Below, piece after piece: positions 51,887-61,030 of a DNA stretch of 64,000 nt. Source of the stretch: Candidatus Hydrogenedens sp. (GTDB taxonomy: Bacteria > Hydrogenedentota > Hydrogenedentia > Hydrogenedentales > JAEUWI01); contig WGMK01000008.1 in the NCBI GenBank assembly GCA_016125095.1, positions 44,394-108,393 of the forward strand, in the 5' to 3' direction. The notes beneath the pieces are model-generated. The model did no database searches and was not told where the DNA came from. It worked only from the letters and a program-made list of their open reading frames with translations. The position numbers and the translations under genes were made by a program. Numbering within the stretch: the first letter of the stretch is position 1; each line of letters begins with the position of its first letter.

Positions 51887-52837
51887 ATGTTCAAACGTAT
51901 GCTTTCACTGGCGGCCGTGTGCCTGCTGGCCGCGTGCAGCAATTCCGCGCCGCCCCAGGGCCAGGCCCAGCCCGGCGTGCCGCGCGTGGCACTGGTCATG
52001 AAATCGCTCGCCAACGAATTCTTCAAGACCATGGAAGACAGCGCGCGCGCCTATGCCGGCGAGCATGCGGACAAATTCACGCTCGTCGCCAATGGCATCA
52101 AGAACGAGGAAGATGTCGCCGGACAGATCGCGCTGGTCGAGCAGATGATCGTGCAGCAGGTCGATGCCATCGTCATCGCGCCGGCGAATTCCGAGGCGCT
52201 GGTGTGGGTGCTCAAGCGCGCGGCCGACGCGGGCATCGTCGTGGTGAATATCGACAACAAGCTGAGCGACGACGCCATGGCCAAGGAAGGCGTGCAGATA
52301 CCCTTCATCGGTCCCGACAACCGCGCGGGCGCGCGCCTCGCGGGCGAACACGTGGCGGCATCGCTGCAGGCGGGCGACACCGCCGCCATCATTGGCGGCA
52401 TTCCCAGCGCGTTCAACGCCATCCAGCGCGCGCAGGGCTTTCAGGACGCCCTCGACGCGGCCGGTATCCAGGTGGTCGCCACGCAGGCGGGCAACTGGGA
52501 AATGGCCAAGGCGAACCAGGTGGCCTCCGGCCTGATCAACGAGCATCCCGATCTCGACGCGATCCTGTGCGCGAACGACAACATGGCGCTCGGTGCCGTG
52601 GCCGCGCTGCGCGACGCGGGCAAAGAAGGCCAGGTGCTCGTCTGCGGCTACGACAACATCGGCGCCGTGCGCGATCTTGTGAAGGCCGGCACGGTCGATT
52701 GCACGGTCGAGCAGCACGGCGACCAGTTGGCGATCTACGGCATCGACTACGCGCTCGACATTCTCGCTTCGGGGGGGCAGCCGGCCGACAAGGAGACGCC
52801 GGTGGAACTGGTCACGGCCGAGAGCCTGGGCGGCTGA
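51887..52837 (+). CDS. rbsB: Sugar-binding lipoprotein, RbsB-type
   Basis: A 316-residue protein with a strong GGAGGGAGG before the ATG. The N-terminus ends in a lipobox, LLAAC (Cys17). The mature part is a type I periplasmic binding protein: VALVMKSLANEFFKTMEDSA, VDAIVIAPANSEAL, FIGPDNRAGARLAGEHVA, LDAILCANDNMALGAV and VCGYDNIGAV. These match ribose/galactose-type binding proteins; the exact sugar is not certain. As a lipoprotein it is tethered, which is usual outside the Proteobacteria. It lies between the kinase and the permease. Confidence 0.9.
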   Translation: MFKRMLSLAAVCLLAACSNSAPPQGQAQPGVPRVALVMKSLANEFFKTMEDSARAYAGEHADKFTLVANGIKNEEDVAGQIALVEQMIVQQVDAIVIAPANSEALVWVLKRAADAGIVVVNIDNKLSDDAMAKEGVQIPFIGPDNRAGARLAGEHVAASLQAGDTAAIIGGIPSAFNAIQRAQGFQDALDAAGIQVVATQAGNWEMAKANQVASGLINEHPDLDAILCANDNMALGAVAALRDAGKEGQVLVCGYDNIGAVRDLVKAGTVDCTVEQHGDQLAIYGIDYALDILASGGQPADKETPVELVTAESLGG

Positions 52838-52840
52838 CGC

Positions 52841-53806
52841 GTGGCCGCTGCGGCATCGAAGTCCGGCGTGTGGCGGGGGCGGCTGCTGGAATACAGCGGC
52901 ATGGCCGCCGCCATCGTCCTGCTGCTCGTCGTCTTCGGCCTCGCGTCCGAACACTTCCTGACGCTCACCAACCTGAAAACCATCACCAGCCAGATTCCCA
53001 CCGCCATCATCGTCGCCGTCGGCATGACCTATGTGCTGCTGATCGGCGGCATCGATCTCTCCGTCGGCGCGGTGCTGTCGCTGGCGTCCGCCGTGCTGGC
53101 CGTCGCGCTGCTCCGCTACCACGTGCCGCTGCCGCTCGCCATCCTCCTCGCCGCGCTCACGGGTACCGCCGCCGGACTCATCAACGGCCTCATCGCGGCG
53201 CAATGGTCGCTGCCCTCCTTCATCGTCACGCTCGGCATGATGGAAGCCGCGCGCGGGCTGGCCTTCATCGTCACCGATTCCCAGACCCAATACGTCGGCG
53301 ACCTTATCGGCCCCATACGCTCGGCCAGCCTCTTCGGCGTGTCCGCGCCCTTCCTCGCCGCCATCGCTATCGCCGCTGCGGGCCAGTTCGTGCTGAGCCA
53401 CACCGCCTTCGGCCGACAGGTCGTCGCCGTCGGGCACAAGGAAGAAGTCGCCTATCTCTCCGGCATCGCGCCGCGCCGCGTCAAGCTCATCGTGTTCACC
53501 CTGTGCGGCGCGCTCGTCGGGCTGGCGTCGGTCTTCCACACCGCGCGCCTCTCCGCCGCCGACCCCAACACCGGCTTCGGCTTCGAACTCGAGGCCATCG
53601 CGGCCGTCGTCATCGGCGGCACCAGCCTCTCCGGCGGACGCGGCTCCGTCGGCCGCTCGCTCTTCGGCGTCCTCGTCATCGCCATTCTCGGCAGCGGGCT
53701 CGCCCAGGCCGGTGCCCAAGAACCCGCCAAGCGCCTCATCACCGGCCTCGTCATCGTCGCCGCCGTCATCCTCGACCGCTACCGCCGCCCCGGCGCGGTA
53801 GCGTGA
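52841..53806 (+). CDS. rbsC: Sugar ABC transporter permease, RbsC-type
   Basis: A 321-residue membrane protein starting at GTG three bases after the previous stop. It has eight or more hydrophobic segments and the family signatures VGMTYVLLIGGIDLSVGAVLS and NTGFGFELEAIAAVVIGGTS (BPD_transp_2 family), with GGRGSVGRSLFGVL near the end. It would form the transmembrane channel for the sugar delivered by the lipoprotein. A matching ATPase gene (rbsA-type, with two nucleotide-binding domains) is not present before or after it in the window. The operon ends here in repeat-rich DNA. Confidence 0.92.
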   Translation: MAAAASKSGVWRGRLLEYSGMAAAIVLLLVVFGLASEHFLTLTNLKTITSQIPTAIIVAVGMTYVLLIGGIDLSVGAVLSLASAVLAVALLRYHVPLPLAILLAALTGTAAGLINGLIAAQWSLPSFIVTLGMMEAARGLAFIVTDSQTQYVGDLIGPIRSASLFGVSAPFLAAIAIAAAGQFVLSHTAFGRQVVAVGHKEEVAYLSGIAPRRVKLIVFTLCGALVGLASVFHTARLSAADPNTGFGFELEAIAAVVIGGTSLSGGRGSVGRSLFGVLVIAILGSGLAQAGAQEPAKRLITGLVIVAAVILDRYRRPGAVA

Positions 53807-54285
53807 CTCTGTACTAGCCGCTCGCCTTCGTCGCCCCGGTACCGCAATCACCGCGCCAAAGAGGTTGCCGCGTCGCTCGGGGACTCGCTCCTCGCAATGA
53901 CAATATTGGGGGCGGTTGGGGAATAGAAGCGCCAAGCATACGCTGCAAAGACCACCCAACTCCGTCATCGCGAGCGAAGCGCGGCGACCTCTTTGGCGCG
54001 ATGGATGCGATGGGGCGCTTCAAACCTTCGCTTGAGGCTAGTCTGTGGCGGCGCAGCCGCTTTGGAGTGCGGCGGACTTGCCGCCGCTTTTCCGGAGGGA
54101 GCTCGCTCCCGGCGCTTGCACGGCGGATTCGGTTGGACGTCACGACGCCGGGAGCAAGCTCCCTCCGCAAAAGCGCAAGCAAGTCTTGCGCACTCCAAGG
54201 CAGCGGAGCTGCAAATGCGCACCGCCATCGCAAGGCTTGCGATTCCCGGCGCGATGGGCATAATGGGGGGCGGGAGGTATTTCGC
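53807..54285. repeat. Repeat-rich intergenic region
   Basis: It contains sub-units of dispersed repeat A in a different order and partly inverted: a GCGCCAAAGAGGTTGCCGCG unit near 53853, its reverse form near 53963-54010, and palindromic TTTGGAGTGCGG / GCACTCCAAGGCAG pairs between about 54050 and 54215. No gene is supported. Confidence 0.75.
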
Positions 54286-55800
54286 ATGCTCGATACAAAC
54301 TCGCTGAAGCGTGGCTCGCTGTTTCTTTCCGCATGGCTCGCCATCGCCGCACTGGCTTGCGGCGCGGCGCGCGCCGAGGACGCACCGCCGCGCATGAATG
54401 TGCTGCACATCATCTCCGACGACCTGTGTGCGCGGCTGGCGTGTTTCGGGTTCGAGGAAGTGCAATCGCCGAACATCGACGCCTTGGCGGCGCGGGGCGT
54501 GCGGTTCGAGCGCGCGTATTGTCAATACCCGCTTTGCAACCCGAGCCGCGCGTCGTTCATGACGGGAGCCCGGCCAGACACCACCAAGGTGCTGGACAAT
54601 AGCGATGAGTTCCGCGACGCGATTCCCGATGTGCTCACCATTCCGCAGAGCTTCCGCAACGCCGGCTACGCGGTCGCGCGCGTGGGGAAGATCTACCACT
54701 ACGGCGTGCCCGGACAGATCGGCACCGACGGGCTGGACGACCCGGCATCGTGGGACAAGGTGGTGAATCCCATCGGACGCGACATCGACGACATCGGGCT
54801 GGTGGAGATGTTCAGCCTGGGCGAGGACGGCAAGACGACCACGCGCCATGCGGAGAAGCTGACGGATACCGGCGGCACGGTCAGCTGGCTGGCGGCCGAC
54901 GGCACGGACGACGAGCAGACGGACGGCAAAGGCGCGGTGGCGGCCATCGACTTCCTCGAAAAATTCGCGGCCGGGGATAAACCCTTCTATCTCGCGGTCG
55001 GTTTCTATCGCCCGCATACGCCCTACATCGCGCCGAAGCCGTACTTCGACCGCTATCCGCGCGCGTCCATCGCGCTGCCTGAAGTGCCCCGTGGCGTGGA
55101 CGATCTGTTTCCCGCCGCCGCGCTGCTCTCGCGCAAGGCGGATATCGCCGACGTCAGCGACGAGCTCTGCCGTACGGCCATCCAGGCCTACTACGCCTCG
55201 ACCACGTTCATGGACGCGCAGGTGGGCCGCGTGCTGGACGCGGTCGAGCGGCTGGGTCTGAGCGACAACACCATCGTCGTCTTCCACAGCGACCACGGCT
55301 ATCACCTCGGCGAGAAGCACCTGTGGCAGAAGAAGAGCCTGTTCGAGGAATCCGCGCGCGTGCCGTTTATCATCGCCGTGCCGGGCAATGCCGCGAACGG
55401 CAAAGCCAGCACACGGACGGTCGAATTGCTTTCGCTGCATCGGACACTCACCGATCTCTGCGGGGTCGAGCCCTCGCCGCTTGCCGCCGGGGCCAGCCTC
55501 GCGCCGCTGGTGCGTGACCCCGAGGCTGCGTGGGAACACGCCGCCTACACGCAAACTTCGCACACGCGCAAGGGGAAGAAGGGCATCGACCACATCACCG
55601 GCCGCAGCGTCCGCACCGAACGATGGCGCTACACCGAATGGAACGACGGGGAAGAGGGCGTCGAACTCTACGACCACGAAGCCGACCCGAAGGAAATGAA
55701 GAACCTCGCCAAGGATCCGGACCACGCCGATCAGGCGGCCACCATGAAGGCGCTGCTGCACGCGGCGGGGGAAGTAGTGGGGAGGGGCCGCGATATTTAG
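54286..55800 (+). CDS. Sulfatase, iduronate-2-sulfatase-like
   Basis: A 504-residue protein with GGGAGGT before the ATG and a signal peptide ending GAARA. The formylglycine motif C-x-P-S-R is CNPSR (Cys84) in PLCNPSRASFMTG. Metal ligands include the Asp pair in HIISDDLCARL (about 45-46) and VVFHSDHGYHLGEKHLW. That last segment together with GFYRPHTPYIAP is typical of iduronate-2-sulfatase-type enzymes, which remove 2-O-sulfate from uronic acids of glycosaminoglycans or algal polysaccharides. An anaerobic or FGE-type maturase is required; none is in the window. It stands alone between repeat regions. Confidence 0.9.
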   Translation: MLDTNSLKRGSLFLSAWLAIAALACGAARAEDAPPRMNVLHIISDDLCARLACFGFEEVQSPNIDALAARGVRFERAYCQYPLCNPSRASFMTGARPDTTKVLDNSDEFRDAIPDVLTIPQSFRNAGYAVARVGKIYHYGVPGQIGTDGLDDPASWDKVVNPIGRDIDDIGLVEMFSLGEDGKTTTRHAEKLTDTGGTVSWLAADGTDDEQTDGKGAVAAIDFLEKFAAGDKPFYLAVGFYRPHTPYIAPKPYFDRYPRASIALPEVPRGVDDLFPAAALLSRKADIADVSDELCRTAIQAYYASTTFMDAQVGRVLDAVERLGLSDNTIVVFHSDHGYHLGEKHLWQKKSLFEESARVPFIIAVPGNAANGKASTRTVELLSLHRTLTDLCGVEPSPLAAGASLAPLVRDPEAAWEHAAYTQTSHTRKGKKGIDHITGRSVRTERWRYTEWNDGEEGVELYDHEADPKEMKNLAKDPDHADQAATMKALLHAAGEVVGRGRDI

Positions 55801-55888
55801 CGCCAACGGCGCGCACGAACCAAAGCCCGGGGCGTCGGCCCCGGGTAATTCGGCACCCTCAATTCGAGCCCTGAAGGGGCGCCCCTGA
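55801..55888. repeat. Dispersed repeat B, copy 1
   Basis: It contains CGCCAACGGCGCGCACGAAC, AAAGCCCGGGGC, and later AGCCCTGAAGGGGCGCCCC. The same blocks occur in the same order at about 62842-62932. Small internal palindromes suggest an interspersed hairpin repeat. Non-coding. Confidence 0.75.
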
Positions 55889-55893
55889 CATTC

Positions 55894-57168
55894 CTACGGC
55901 TGCGTATCCAGCACGGCCTGCAGACGCGCTCGCACATCGCCCGCCTCGTCCTCGGGCAGGGGCGTCCTCTCGTCCGGGTCCTGCCTCTTGTTGAACAACC
56001 GGCCGTCGCCGTAGAGCTTCCACTCGGCATCGTGGGCATAGCGCACCAGCCGGTTCACGCTGCCATGCACGGGGTTGTAGGGCACATACACCCACTCGCG
56101 CGTCGGGGTTTTGTCGCCGCGCAGCTGCGCCAGGAAACTCCGGCCGTCCACCACCGCGTCCTCGGGCAGCGTCGCGCCGCCCGTCTCCACCAGCGTCGGC
56201 AGGATATCCTCGAAGCTCACGAGGTTCTCGTTCACCGCGCCCGCCTCGACCACGCCCTTCCAGCGCACGATCATCGGTACGTGGGTGCCCGTGTCCAGCG
56301 TCGAGCCCTTGCCGCCCTTCACCTCGCGCCCGTCCTGCATGCGCGAAGTCACGTCCTTGTCCGTGCCATTGTCGCCCGTGAAGATCACCAGCGTCCGCTC
56401 GGCCAGCCCCAGTTCGTCCACCTTGTCCAGCACCCGGCCCGCCATCGCATCCATATACGCCACCATGTCCGGGAAATACTTCAGCGCCTTCCGCTTGCGG
56501 TCGCCGTCCTCCCAGTCGTCCGAGTCGGGCGTCGGCTGAAACGGATCATGCACAAGGCACATGGGGTAGTAGAGAAAGAACGGCTCCTCCTTGTGCTCTT
56601 CGATAAAGTTCAGCGCGAAGGCGTTCAGCAGATCCGGGCCGTACTCGCCCAAGTGCTGCTCCAAGTCCTGATCCTTCTGTTTCAGCTCCGGGTCGGCATA
56701 GCGCTCGCCGCGCTTGGTGTAGTGCCAGAGCAGGTAATCCTCGAAACCGGTATCCAGCGGATGCGACCCCTCGACCCCCGGCGCGTCCTTGCTGTCGCAC
56801 AGCTGCCACTTGCCCACGATACCGGTCGCGTAGCCCGCCTCCTTCAAATAGTCGGCGAAGGTCGTTTCCTTCGGATCGAGAATACCAAAGGCGATATAGT
56901 TCCGCGAATTGTACTTCCCCGTCATAATCGCCACGCGTGAGGGCGTGCAGAGCGGCATCGAGTGGCTGTTGGTGAACCGCATACCCTCTTCCGCCATGCG
57001 GTTCAGGTGTGGAGTCTTGTAGCTGGCGCTGCCGTAGCTCTCCAGGCATTCCGCCCCCAGGTCGTCCGCCATGATCAGGATGATGTTCGGCCGTCCTTCG
57101 GCCGCCCGCGCAGCGCATGCCGCCGCCAGTATCGTCACGGTCAGTGCCATCAATCGGAACGCGCGCAT
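55894..57168 (-). CDS. Sulfatase, arylsulfatase A-like
   Basis: A 424-residue protein with a signal peptide (LMALTVTILAAACAARA). The formylglycine site is CTPSR (Cys74) in MPLCTPSRVAIMTGKY. Other sulfatase features are NIILIMADDLGAE, the second metal site VIFTGDNGTDKD and KGGKGSTLDTGTHVPMIV. These are typical of the arylsulfatase A / N-acetylgalactosamine-6-sulfatase type. It is probably exported to the periplasm. It is convergent with the preceding sulfatase, with a repeat B copy between them, and divergent from the HMG-CoA reductase gene. Confidence 0.9.
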   Translation of the reverse strand: MRAFRLMALTVTILAAACAARAAEGRPNIILIMADDLGAECLESYGSASYKTPHLNRMAEEGMRFTNSHSMPLCTPSRVAIMTGKYNSRNYIAFGILDPKETTFADYLKEAGYATGIVGKWQLCDSKDAPGVEGSHPLDTGFEDYLLWHYTKRGERYADPELKQKDQDLEQHLGEYGPDLLNAFALNFIEEHKEEPFFLYYPMCLVHDPFQPTPDSDDWEDGDRKRKALKYFPDMVAYMDAMAGRVLDKVDELGLAERTLVIFTGDNGTDKDVTSRMQDGREVKGGKGSTLDTGTHVPMIVRWKGVVEAGAVNENLVSFEDILPTLVETGGATLPEDAVVDGRSFLAQLRGDKTPTREWVYVPYNPVHGSVNRLVRYAHDAEWKLYGDGRLFNKRQDPDERTPLPEDEAGDVRARLQAVLDTQP

Positions 57169-57319
57169 GGATCAGCTCCCAGGGTGGTATTGCGGCCCAA
57201 ACCGCGATTCTAACTGCAAGTCCTCCTGAGGGCAATCGGTGCACCGCTGGAAAGCCGCCGCGCCGGTCCGTATGCTGTCGGGGAGTCGATTCGGCAGCAG
57301 CAGGCAAGAGGGGCTGTTC

Positions 57320-58486
57320 ATGGGCGCAAAGATTCCGCGTTCGAAAGAGGACGACTACACGGCCGAGGCGGCGGCACAGCGTCGGGCCTTCGCGGCCGGG
57401 CAGACCGGCGCCGCGCTGGATACTGTCGGCACGTACGCCATCGACCCGGCCCAATGCCGCGGCAATATCGAGCACTTCATAGGCTGCGCGCAGGTGCCCA
57501 TCGGGCTGGCGGGGCCGCTGCGGGTGAACGGCGAACACGCCCAGGGCGAGTTCTACGTGCCGCTCGCCACCACCGAGGGCACGCTCGTGGCCAGCTACAA
57601 CCGCGGCATGAAGCTGCTCACCGAATCCGGCGGCGCCACGGTCACCATCAGCGAAGACATCATGCAGCGCTCTCCGGGCTTCATCTTCGAGAGCGCCCGC
57701 GAGGCCAAGGCCTTCCGCGCCTGGGTGGTTGAGCGCTTCGACGACATCAAGGCCGTCGCCGATGCGACCACCACGGTGGGACGTCTCCGCGACATCGATC
57801 CCTACACCGCGAGCAAGTTTCTCTATTTGCGCTTCAATTACACCACGGGAGACGCGGCGGGGCAGAACATGGTGACCAAGGCCACGCACGCCGCCTGCGA
57901 ATGGATACGCGCGAACTATCCCGGCATCAAGCACCACTACCTCGAGTCGAATTTCTCCACGGACAAAAAAGCGTCGTCGATCAATACGCTGCGCACGCGC
58001 GGCAAGCGGGTGACCGCCGAGGCATCGGTGCCGCGCGACTTGCTGGCGCAACTCATGCGGGTCACGCCGGAGCAATTGCGGCATCAGCGCAGTGTATCCA
58101 CCACGGGCGCGTACATGGCAGGCGCCAACAACAACGGCTCGCACTCGGCCAATGCGCTCGCGGCCATTTTCATCGCCACCGGGCAGGACCTTGGCAATAT
58201 CGCCGAGTCCTCCGCGGGCATCAGCTTCGTGGAAGTGCTCGACGACGGCAGCCTTTATTATTCCGTCACCATTCCATCGCTGATCGTCGCCACCTACGGC
58301 GGCGGCACGGGGCTGTCGACGCAGCAGGAATGCCTGAAACTGCTCGGCTGCACGGGTCGTGGCAGTGTGCACAAGTTCGCCGAAATCGTGGCGGCCGCAG
58401 CCCTCGCGGGCGATATCTCGTTGTCCTGCGCAGTGGCCGCCGAAGAATGGGCGGAGAGCCATGAGAAATACGGGAGGAACCGATGA
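57320..58486 (+). CDS. HMG-CoA reductase
   Basis: A 388-residue protein starting at ATG 57320 after GAGGGGC. It shows NIEHFIGCAQVPIGLAGPL, the catalytic Glu in TTEGTLVAS, the NAD(P) motif region FNYTTGDAAGQN, the catalytic Lys in DKKASSIN, the Asp in GQDLGNIAESS and the His in AESHEKYG. It has no membrane segment. The enzyme reduces HMG-CoA to mevalonate in isoprenoid synthesis; most bacteria use the MEP route, so the presence of a mevalonate-type gene is worth noting. It overlaps the following sulfatase by four bases (ATGA), an odd functional pairing. No other mevalonate gene is nearby. Confidence 0.88.
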   Translation: MGAKIPRSKEDDYTAEAAAQRRAFAAGQTGAALDTVGTYAIDPAQCRGNIEHFIGCAQVPIGLAGPLRVNGEHAQGEFYVPLATTEGTLVASYNRGMKLLTESGGATVTISEDIMQRSPGFIFESAREAKAFRAWVVERFDDIKAVADATTTVGRLRDIDPYTASKFLYLRFNYTTGDAAGQNMVTKATHAACEWIRANYPGIKHHYLESNFSTDKKASSINTLRTRGKRVTAEASVPRDLLAQLMRVTPEQLRHQRSVSTTGAYMAGANNNGSHSANALAAIFIATGQDLGNIAESSAGISFVEVLDDGSLYYSVTIPSLIVATYGGGTGLSTQQECLKLLGCTGRGSVHKFAEIVAAAALAGDISLSCAVAAEEWAESHEKYGRNR

Positions 58487-59829
58487 TACGCGGCATGCTC
58501 TGCGCGTTCGCGCTCGCCGCCCACGCGGCCTTCGGCGCGCCGAATTTGGTGGTGATGATCGCCGACGACATGGCCTGGAACGACGCGGGCATCTACGGCC
58601 ACCCGCACATCCGCACGCCGAACATCGACAAGCTCGCCGGGCAGGGCATGCGCTTCGACAACGCCTTCCTCACCACCAGTTCGTGCAGCCCCAGCCGGTG
58701 CAGCATCATCACCGGCAAGTATCCGCACGCCACCGGCGCGGGCGCCCTGCACGACCCGCTTCCGGCATCGCAGACGACCGTGGCGCAGCTGCTGCACGAA
58801 GGCGGCTACTACACCGCCGCCGCGGGCAAATGGCACATGGGCGATGCCGCGAAAACGGGCTTCGACAAGATCTACGGCGGCGGCCCCAGCGGCTGCGAGG
58901 AATGGGTGAAGGCCCTGCGCGAACGCCCCAAGGACCAGCCCGGCTTCTTCTGGCTGGCGTCTTTCGATCCCCACCGCCCCTACAAGAAAGACACCATCCC
59001 GGAGCCGCACACTGTCGCCGACGCCGTTGTGCCGCCGTTCCTGCCGGATACCGCCGCCACCCGCAACGACCTTGCCGCCTACTACGACGAGATTACGCGC
59101 CTCGACGAATTCGTAGGCGCGGTGCTGGAAGAACTGGACGCGCAGGGCATCGCGGACGACACGCTCGTCATTTTTCTCTCCGACAACGGCCGCCCCTTCC
59201 CGCGATGCAAGACGACGCTTTACGACAGCGGCATCAAGACACCCTTGCTTGCGCGCTATCCCGGCCATGCCGCCGCCGGCACCACCACCAGCGCATTGGT
59301 CAGCGCCGTGGATATCACGCCGACCCTGCTCGCCGCCGCAGGCATTCCCGCGCCCGAGTCCATGTCCGGCCATTCTTTCCTGCCGCTGCTGTCGGAACCC
59401 GGCGGCACCATCCGCGATGCGGTCTACGCCGAACACAACTGGCACGACTACCAGGCGCGACAGCGTTCGGTGCGGACGCAGCAGTATCTCTACATCCGCG
59501 ACGACTATCCGGAGCTCACCCTGTCGCCGCCGGCCGATGCCGTGCGCAGCGAAACCTACGAGGCGATGATTGCCGCGCACGACGCCGGCACGCTCGCGCC
59601 CGAGCACGCGGCCTGTTTTGTTGCGCCGCGCCCGGCCGAGGAACTCTACGACGTGGACGCCGATCCTTATTCCATGCACAACCTCGCCGCCGACCCTGCC
59701 CATGCCGAAACGCTCGCCGCCCTCCGCGCGCGGCTCGATGCGTGGCAACAGGAAACCGAAGACACCCCGCCGGACAGCCCCCGGCCCGACGGATTCGATC
59801 GCCGCACCGGCGAGAAACTGAAGGAGTGA
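58483..59829 (+). CDS. Sulfatase, sulfamidase-like
   Basis: A 448-residue protein with a short signal peptide (LCAFALAAHAAFGA). The formylglycine site is CSPSR (Cys68) in SSCSPSRCSIITGKY. It also has NLVVMIADDMAWND and a second metal site LVIFLSDNGRPFPRCKTTLYDSG, where the R-x-x-K-T-T-x-Y-D segment is typical of heparan N-sulfatase (sulfamidase)-type enzymes. The start overlaps the HMG-CoA reductase stop, and the thioredoxin-like gene follows after four bases, so a cotranscribed unit is likely. Confidence 0.88.
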   Translation: MIRGMLCAFALAAHAAFGAPNLVVMIADDMAWNDAGIYGHPHIRTPNIDKLAGQGMRFDNAFLTTSSCSPSRCSIITGKYPHATGAGALHDPLPASQTTVAQLLHEGGYYTAAAGKWHMGDAAKTGFDKIYGGGPSGCEEWVKALRERPKDQPGFFWLASFDPHRPYKKDTIPEPHTVADAVVPPFLPDTAATRNDLAAYYDEITRLDEFVGAVLEELDAQGIADDTLVIFLSDNGRPFPRCKTTLYDSGIKTPLLARYPGHAAAGTTTSALVSAVDITPTLLAAAGIPAPESMSGHSFLPLLSEPGGTIRDAVYAEHNWHDYQARQRSVRTQQYLYIRDDYPELTLSPPADAVRSETYEAMIAAHDAGTLAPEHAACFVAPRPAEELYDVDADPYSMHNLAADPAHAETLAALRARLDAWQQETEDTPPDSPRPDGFDRRTGEKLKE

Positions 59830-59833
59830 CCCC

Positions 59834-60940
59834 ATGCGTTTCGCGATTGCCGCCATCGTCGCTACTGCCGCGCTGCACGCTGCCGCGGCGGACTACCCCA
59901 AGCCGCTCGATATCGGTAGCCCGGCGCCCGCCTTCGACTTGCCGGGCGTCGATGGCCAGAACCACACGCTCGACGAATACGCCGACGCCCAGGTGCTGGT
60001 GATTATCTTTACCTGCAACCACTGCCCCACGGCGCAGGCCTACGAAGACCGCATCATCGCGATTCACAAGGACTACAAAGACAAGGGCGTCGCGCTCGTG
60101 GCGATTTCGCCGAACGATCCCCTGGCCCTGCGCCTCGACGAACTCGGCTACACGGACGTAGGCGATTCCTTCGAGGACATGAAAATCCGCGCGGCCAAAA
60201 AGGTCTTCCAGTTTCCCTATCTCTACGACGGCGAGACACAGGCGGTCTCGCGCCAATACGGCCCGCAGTCCACGCCGCACGCCTTCGTGTTCGACAAGGA
60301 CCGCAAGCTGCGCTACCGCGGCCGCATCGACGATGCCGAGCGCGCGGGCCACGCCGCCACGCCCGATCTGCGCAATGCCATCGACGCGCTGCTGGCGGGC
60401 CAGCCGGTGCCCGTAGAGACCACGCGCACCTCGGGCTGCTCCACCAAATGGTCCGACAAGCGCCCCACGGTCGTCGCCTCGCTCGAGGCCTGGGCCCAGG
60501 AAGACGTCGCGCTGAATCCCATCGAGGCCGACGCCGTCGCCGCTATCGCCAAGAACGACTCGGAAAAACTCCGCGTCGTCAATGTCTGGGCCACGTGGTG
60601 CGGCCCCTGTAAGGCCGAGTTTCCGCAGCTGGTCGAAATGTTCCGTATGTACCGCGGCCGCGATTTCGAGATGATTACGATCAACATCGACGCCCCCGCC
60701 GAGCGCGGCAAGGTGCTCGAGTTTCTCCAGCAGCAGGAGGCCTCGATGACCAATTACCAATACACGGGCGAGAGCGCCGATGCCCTGGCCGAGGCGCTGG
60801 ATCCCGAGTGGGAGGGACCCGTGCCCTACACCGTTATCATCGCGCCCGGCGGCGATATTATCTTCCGGCAGCCCGGCGCCTTCGAGCCCCTCGAGGTCAA
60901 GCGCGCCATCGTCGGGCAAATCGGCCGGATTTACAAATAG
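59834..60940 (+). CDS. Two-domain thioredoxin-like protein
   Basis: A 368-residue protein with a signal peptide (ending ALHAAAA). The first domain (about 25-190) is AhpC/redoxin-like with the unusual redox motif FTCNHCPTAQ (Cys61, Cys64), QYGPQSTPHAFVFD and RYRGRIDD. The second domain (about 235-368) is TlpA/ResA-like with WATWCGPCKAEF (Cys256, Cys259) and cis-Pro region PVPYTVII. Such proteins act as periplasmic thiol oxidoreductases, for instance in cytochrome maturation or oxidative defence. Fusion of both types in one chain is seen in Planctomycetota and relatives. It directly follows a sulfatase and might keep exported enzymes in the right redox state. Confidence 0.85.
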   Translation: MRFAIAAIVATAALHAAAADYPKPLDIGSPAPAFDLPGVDGQNHTLDEYADAQVLVIIFTCNHCPTAQAYEDRIIAIHKDYKDKGVALVAISPNDPLALRLDELGYTDVGDSFEDMKIRAAKKVFQFPYLYDGETQAVSRQYGPQSTPHAFVFDKDRKLRYRGRIDDAERAGHAATPDLRNAIDALLAGQPVPVETTRTSGCSTKWSDKRPTVVASLEAWAQEDVALNPIEADAVAAIAKNDSEKLRVVNVWATWCGPCKAEFPQLVEMFRMYRGRDFEMITINIDAPAERGKVLEFLQQQEASMTNYQYTGESADALAEALDPEWEGPVPYTVIIAPGGDIIFRQPGAFEPLEVKRAIVGQIGRIYK

Positions 60941-61030
60941 CCCCGGCAGTTGCCACCGGGCGATTCGAATTCTATACTGCCGCTTTCCGTCTCGCCCCCG
61001 ATTGGCAATCACTGTGAAGGAAGCATACCC

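Noticed and set aside
51905..53968. A 687-residue Glu/Asp/Gly-rich open frame antisense to the sugar transporter genes
   Set aside because: It resembles the acidic repeat proteins in composition but is only the complement of the binding-protein and permease genes.
53965..55806. A 613-residue open frame antisense to the iduronate-sulfatase-like gene
   Set aside because: Shadow; the sense strand has the CNPSR sulfatase motif and a signal peptide.
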